DNA of 17,302 nt, taken from positions 1 to 17,302 of the forward strand of contig JBEVMS010000157.1 in assembly GCA_040508515.1 (NCBI GenBank), read 5' to 3'. Shown here in pieces: positions 13,382 through 17,302 of the stretch. The stretch is from JBEVMS01 sp040508515 (GTDB lineage Bacteria > Pseudomonadota > Gammaproteobacteria > Xanthomonadales > Rhodanobacteraceae). Under the pieces are notes generated by a model. The model did not search any database. It had not been told where the DNA came from and saw nothing but the letters and a program-made list of their open reading frames with translations. Position 1 is the stretch's first letter. Each line of letters starts with the position of its first letter. Position numbers and translations under genes: made by a program.

Positions 13382-14050
13382 ATGTCCCTGCCTCTGCAAG
13401 TGCGCCGCCTCGGCCGCCAGCCCTACGAATCGACCTGGAAGGCGATGAGCGCCTTCACCGACGCGCGCGAGGCGGACACGCCCGATGAGCTGTGGCTGCT
13501 GGAGCACGACCGTATCTTCACCCTGGGCCAGGCCGGCAAGATGGAACACGTGCTGGCGCCGGGCGACATTCCGGTGCTGCCGGTCGATCGCGGCGGTCAG
13601 GTGACCTACCACGGGCCGGGCCAGATCGTCGCCTACCCGATGATCGACCTGCGCCGGGCCAAGCTGGGCGTGCGCGAACTGGTGCACAAGATCGAGCAGG
13701 CGATCATCGACACGCTGGAACACTGGAATATCGGCGCGACGCGGCGCGACGGGGCGCCGGGGGTGTACGTGGGCGAGGCCAAGATCGCCGCGCTGGGGCT
13801 GCGCGTACGGCGCGGCTGCAGCTTTCACGGGTTGGCGTTCAACGTCAACATGGATCTGGAGCCGTATCACCGCATCAATCCCTGTGGTTATCAGGGGTTG
13901 GCGGTGACCCAGGTGCTAGACTTGGGCGGCCCGTCGCGTCTGGCGGACGTCGAAGACGTGCTGGTGGAGCAGTTCTGCCGGCAGTTCGGTTTCGACGCCC
14001 GCGCGGCCGCCCCCACCGTTCCTGAACTCCCCGCGCGTGTTGCGGTCTGA
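13382..14050 (+). CDS. lipB: Octanoyl-(acyl carrier protein):protein octanoyltransferase LipB
   Basis: LipB moves the octanoyl group from acyl carrier protein to lipoyl domains of enzymes such as pyruvate dehydrogenase, the first step of lipoate synthesis in the cytoplasm. The 222-residue product is near the E. coli length (213). It has VTYHGPGQIVAYPMIDL with H77, the conserved Lys K134 in EAKIAALGLRVRRG, and the acyl-carrying Cys C168 in INPCGYQGLAVTQ; the Lys/Cys pair matches the known catalytic dyad. An upstream in-frame ATG at 13325 would add 19 residues unlike LipB, so the start at 13382 (MSLPLQVRRLG) is preferred, although its ribosome binding site is weak. lipA follows after 10 nt. Confidence 0.96.
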   Translation: MSLPLQVRRLGRQPYESTWKAMSAFTDAREADTPDELWLLEHDRIFTLGQAGKMEHVLAPGDIPVLPVDRGGQVTYHGPGQIVAYPMIDLRRAKLGVRELVHKIEQAIIDTLEHWNIGATRRDGAPGVYVGEAKIAALGLRVRRGCSFHGLAFNVNMDLEPYHRINPCGYQGLAVTQVLDLGGPSRLADVEDVLVEQFCRQFGFDARAAAPTVPELPARVAV

Positions 14051-14060
14051 ATCCAAGCCG

Positions 14061-15065
14061 ATGAGCGAAGCTATCCCCTCCAAGACCATCCCGATCAGCG
14101 TCGTCGCCGGTACCCCGGCGGTCGAGAAGCAGCTCGGTAACGACAAGATCGGCCGCAACCGCGCCGGCTTCGATACCGAGTTGCCGACGTTGCGCAAACC
14201 GAGCTGGATTCGCGTGCGCTTGCCGCAAGGCAACGCCGTGCAGCAGCTGAAGTCGCGCCTGCGCGAGAACGCGCTGGTCACCGTGTGTGAGGAGGCCTCG
14301 TGCCCCAACATCCACGAGTGCTTCAGCAAGGGCACCGCCACCTTCATGATCCTGGGCGAGGTGTGCACTCGGCGCTGCTCGTTCTGCGATGTCGCGCACG
14401 GCCGACCGGCGGCGCCCGATCCGCTGGAACCGGCGCGCTTGGCGCAGACCATCGCCGACATGCGGCTGCGCTATGTGGTGATCACCTCGGTCGACCGCGA
14501 CGACCTGCGCGACGGCGGCGCCGAGCATTTCGCCAGTTGCATCCGCGCGGTGCGCCACGCCAGCCCGACCATCCGCATCGAGATCCTCACCCCCGATTTC
14601 CGCGGCAAGGGCCGCATGGAGCGGGCGCTGGAGGTGCTCCAGGCGTACCCGCCGGATGTCTTCAACCACAACCTGGAAACGGTGCCGCATCTGTACCGCG
14701 AGGTGCGTCCCGGCGCCGATTACCAGTGGTCGCTGGACCTGCTCAAGCGCTTCAAGGCGCAGCATCCGGAGGTGCCGACCAAGTCCGGCATCATGCTTGG
14801 CCTGGGCGAAACCCATGATCAGGTGATCGAAACCCTGCGCGATCTACGCGCCCATGACGTGGACATGGTCACGATCGGCCAGTACCTGCAGCCGACCGCG
14901 CATCACCATCCGGTGGTTCGTTACTGGACGCCGGAAGAATTCGAAGCATTGCGCGAAGCGGGGATGGCGATGGGGTTCAACCATGTCGCCTCCGGCCCGT
15001 TGGTGCGTTCGTCCTACCACGCCGACGTGCAGGCTCATGCCGCCGGTGTCACCGAGGTTGCCTGA
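14061..15065 (+). CDS. lipA: Lipoyl synthase LipA (radical SAM)
   Basis: LipA inserts two sulfur atoms into protein-bound octanoyl groups by radical SAM chemistry, completing the lipoyl cofactor. The 334-residue product has both iron-sulfur clusters of the family: the auxiliary cluster C76-x4-C81-x5-C87 (CEEASCPNIHEC) and the radical SAM cluster C102-x3-C106-x2-C109 (CTRRCSFC). The C-terminal R-S-S-Y motif (VRSSYHA), whose Ser binds the auxiliary cluster, is also present. The ATG at 14061 is chosen; a GTG at 14037 would add 8 residues and overlap lipB, and neither has a strong ribosome binding site. It lies 10 nt after lipB, so the two steps of the pathway are probably co-expressed. Confidence 0.97.
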   Translation: MSEAIPSKTIPISVVAGTPAVEKQLGNDKIGRNRAGFDTELPTLRKPSWIRVRLPQGNAVQQLKSRLRENALVTVCEEASCPNIHECFSKGTATFMILGEVCTRRCSFCDVAHGRPAAPDPLEPARLAQTIADMRLRYVVITSVDRDDLRDGGAEHFASCIRAVRHASPTIRIEILTPDFRGKGRMERALEVLQAYPPDVFNHNLETVPHLYREVRPGADYQWSLDLLKRFKAQHPEVPTKSGIMLGLGETHDQVIETLRDLRAHDVDMVTIGQYLQPTAHHHPVVRYWTPEEFEALREAGMAMGFNHVASGPLVRSSYHADVQAHAAGVTEVA

Positions 15066-15073
15066 GGGAACTC

Positions 15074-17302
15074 ATGAGATTCCGTTCCGCGTTCGTTTTG
15101 CTACTGGCTTTCACCCTCACTGCCGTTCAGGCGCAGTCGGCCGCCGATATGGGTGCCGGCTCCGCGCGCGCGCGCAAGGCCTCGGAGTTCCCGCTCAAGC
15201 CCACCACCACTGACGCGCAGGCCGCGCAGCTCTCGGCCAGCCTGCTGACGCGTTTTCACTATGACGCGCGTCCGCTGGACGAGGCGATGTCGGCCAATAT
15301 CTACAAGGCCTACTTCGAGCAGATCGACCCCGAGAAGGTGTTCTTCACCCAGGCCGACATGAACAAGTTCGCGCCGATGAAGACCCAGTTCGGCAACGCC
15401 ATATGGAACCAAGATCTGAGCGGCCCGTTCTCGGTCTACAACCTCTACGAGCAGCGCGCGATCGAGCGGATCAGCTACGCGCGCGGCCTGCTCAAGCAGG
15501 GCTTTGATTTTTCCGGCAACCAAAGCTATGTGCTCGACCGCAAGAAAGCTGATTGGGCTGCCGATGCCGCGGCGCTGGATCAGCTGTGGCGCGAGCGCAC
15601 CATGAACGACTGGCTGCGACTGAAGCTGGCCAGCAAAAACGATGACGAGATCCGCAAAACGCTCGACAAGCGCTACGCCGGCTATATCGAACGGCTCAAG
15701 CAGATCGACAGCCAGGACGTGTTCCAGGCGTTCATGACCGCCTATGCGGAAACCACCGATCCACACACCGATTACCTGGGTAGCCGCGCCGCCGATCAGT
15801 TCGACATCGCGATGAAGCTGTCGCTGGAAGGCATCGGCGCCACCCTGCAGTCGCGCGACGACTACACGGTGATCGTCAGCCTGGTGCCCGGCGGCCCGGC
15901 GGCCAAATCGGGCAAGCTCAAGCCCGGCGACCGCATCCTGGCGGTGGGTCAGGGCCAGAGCGGTCCGTTGACCGACGTGGTCGGCTGGCGCATCGATGAT
16001 GTGACCAACCTGATCCGTGGCAAGAAGGACACCACCGTGCGGCTGGAGATGCTGCCGGCCAGCGCCGGCCAGGACGGCAAGCACGAAATGCTCACCCTGG
16101 TGCGCAAGAAGGTCAGCCTGGAAGACGCGGTTGCCAAGAAAAAGGTGATCGAGATCAAGGATGGCCAAGTGGTGCACAAGGTGGGCGTGATCGAGCTGCC
16201 CAGCTTCTATGCCGATTTTGGCGCGCGCCGCGACGGCGACAAGGACTACCGCAGCGCCACCCGCGATGTTTCGCGGCTGCTGGGCGAACTCAAGGCGGAG
16301 GGCGTCGAAGCGGTGGTGATGGATTTGCGCGACAACGGCGGCGGCTCGCTGGACGAGGCCGATACCCTGACCGGCCTGTTCACCGGTCACGGTCCGGTGG
16401 TGCAGGTTCGCAGCGCCAACGGCAAGATCGAAGTGCAAGGCAGCCAAAGCGGCGATCCGGACATGCAGTGGAGCGGCCCGCTGGCGGTGCTGGTCAACCG
16501 TGGCTCGGCCTCGGCGTCGGAAATTTTCGCCGCGGCGATCCAGGACTGGGGCCGCGGGCTGATCATCGGTCAGCCGACCTTCGGCAAGGGTACCGTGCAA
16601 AATCTGATCGACCTGGATCGCCTGTCGCAAGGCGGCAGTGAAAAGCCCAAATTGGGTGAGCTGAAAATGACCATCGCGGAATTCTTCCGCATCAATGGTG
16701 GCTCGACCCAGTTGAAGGGCGTCACGCCGGACATTGCCTTCCCGCAGAACGGCGACGAAAAGTATTTCGGCGAGTCGACCTACGACAACGCATTGCCGTG
16801 GACCCAGATCGCCCCGGCCAAGTACCAGCCGTTGGCCAATCCCAAGGCCTATCTGATGCAGTTGCAGACGATGCACGATGCGCGCATCGCCACTTCGCCG
16901 TCGTGGAAGCTGATGCTGGACGAGTTGTCGCAGTACAAGATGATGCGCGACAAAACCGCCATTTCGCTCAACCTGGCCACCCGCGAAACCGAGCGCAAGC
17001 AACAGGACGCGCTGCAAGCGAGCTTCCGCGCGCGGCAGAAGGCGATCGACGGTAACGATTCGGCGCTGGCGGACGAAGATTCCAACCTCGACGACGGCCT
17101 CAACGCCAACGAGCGCAGCTTGTCCGCTGAGCTGCAGGAAGAAAAGGATGCCAAGAAGGCGGCCGATCCGCAGTTGCAGGAGGCGGCGCACATCATGGCC
17201 GACGCGGTCGCCCTGATCAAAGCCGATCCCAAGTTGGCCAGCCAGGTGGTGCCGTTCGGTGGTCATCCGCCGGCCGGTACGGGCCCGACCTCGTCGGCTG
17301 CG
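15074..17302 (+). CDS. prc: Carboxy-terminal (tail-specific) protease Prc, 3' end outside window
   Basis: Prc is a periplasmic S41-family protease that degrades or trims proteins from their C-terminus; in E. coli it processes PBP3 and, with NlpI, degrades the endopeptidase MepS. All 743 codons up to the window edge are open, so the protein is at least that long, longer than E. coli Prc (682). It has a signal peptide (cleavage after V-Q-A at about residue 21), an N-terminal helical region, a PDZ domain at about 245-340 (LEGIGATLQSRDD ... GKLKPGDRILAVG), and the protease core with VMDLRDNGGGSLDEA. The likely catalytic pair is S480 (GSASASE) and K505 (TFGKGTVQ), 25 residues apart as in E. coli S452/K477. 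AGGGA at 15065-15069 is its ribosome binding site, 8 nt after lipA. Confidence 0.95.
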   Translation, partial: MRFRSAFVLLLAFTLTAVQAQSAADMGAGSARARKASEFPLKPTTTDAQAAQLSASLLTRFHYDARPLDEAMSANIYKAYFEQIDPEKVFFTQADMNKFAPMKTQFGNAIWNQDLSGPFSVYNLYEQRAIERISYARGLLKQGFDFSGNQSYVLDRKKADWAADAAALDQLWRERTMNDWLRLKLASKNDDEIRKTLDKRYAGYIERLKQIDSQDVFQAFMTAYAETTDPHTDYLGSRAADQFDIAMKLSLEGIGATLQSRDDYTVIVSLVPGGPAAKSGKLKPGDRILAVGQGQSGPLTDVVGWRIDDVTNLIRGKKDTTVRLEMLPASAGQDGKHEMLTLVRKKVSLEDAVAKKKVIEIKDGQVVHKVGVIELPSFYADFGARRDGDKDYRSATRDVSRLLGELKAEGVEAVVMDLRDNGGGSLDEADTLTGLFTGHGPVVQVRSANGKIEVQGSQSGDPDMQWSGPLAVLVNRGSASASEIFAAAIQDWGRGLIIGQPTFGKGTVQNLIDLDRLSQGGSEKPKLGELKMTIAEFFRINGGSTQLKGVTPDIAFPQNGDEKYFGESTYDNALPWTQIAPAKYQPLANPKAYLMQLQTMHDARIATSPSWKLMLDELSQYKMMRDKTAISLNLATRETERKQQDALQASFRARQKAIDGNDSALADEDSNLDDGLNANERSLSAELQEEKDAKKAADPQLQEAAHIMADAVALIKADPKLASQVVPFGGHPPAGTGPTSSAA

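Noticed and set aside
14037..14060. GTG start for lipA overlapping lipB
   Set aside because: It has no ribosome binding site and adds residues not expected in LipA; ATG 14061 gives a normal N-terminus.
15101..17266. 721-codon open frame on the - strand opposite prc
   Set aside because: It is the antisense shadow of an unmistakable Prc protease and has no signal, motif or ribosome binding site of its own.

Overview
This GC-rich window reads almost entirely left to right on the + strand and holds fourteen genes, the first and last cut by the window edges. Twelve are everyday cell-envelope, lipoate and protein-quality genes. The order (mreB-mreC-mreD-mrdA-rodA ... mltB-rlpA-dacC-ybeD-lipB-lipA-prc), with the mre cluster joined directly to the mrd/dac/lip cluster, suggests a gammaproteobacterium of the Xanthomonadales. 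Rhodanobacteraceae or Xanthomonadaceae both fit; I cannot name a genus from this sequence.

Region 1 (1-5053) is the rod-shape (elongasome) operon: the C-terminal part of MreB, then MreC, MreD, the transpeptidase PBP2 (MrdA) and the glycosyltransferase RodA. They are packed with a 4-nt overlap or gaps of 1 to 27 nt, so they are probably one transcript.

Region 2 (5054-5413) is a 360-nt non-coding stretch. It carries a hairpin just after rodA, a second inverted repeat and a small cluster of TTGCGC/GCGCAA half sites. It probably holds the end of the rod operon and the promoter and operator of the next one.

Region 3 (5426-9320) is a three-gene operon with 4-nt ATGA overlaps. It encodes a periplasmic, membrane-anchored FAD dehydrogenase of the gluconate 2-dehydrogenase type: a Tat-exported small subunit, a GMC flavoprotein with an extra cysteine cluster, and a triheme cytochrome c. 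Together they should oxidise a sugar, sugar acid or polyol in the periplasm and pass electrons to quinone. The operon splits rodA from mltB, which are neighbours in the related clusters I know, so it looks like an insertion into a conserved cell-wall locus.

Region 4 (9360-13048) returns to peptidoglycan work: the lytic transglycosylase MltB, the septal lipoprotein RlpA, a PBP5/6-type D,D-carboxypeptidase and the small DUF493 protein YbeD. RlpA has Ser where the active P. aeruginosa enzyme has a needed His, as far as spacing allows the comparison.

Region 5 (13049-13381) is a 333-nt gap with a hairpin but no gene I can support. Region 6 (13382-17302) has lipB and lipA, which make protein-bound lipoate from octanoyl-ACP, followed by prc, a periplasmic tail-specific protease that runs off the window. 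In E. coli, Prc trims PBP3 and degrades MepS, so it too fits the cell-wall theme.

I found no tRNA, rRNA, CRISPR array, insertion sequence, phage gene or defence system. Most of the window is ordinary conserved chromosome. The best leads are the dehydrogenase operon inside the cell-wall cluster, its regulatory region and the RlpA substitution.
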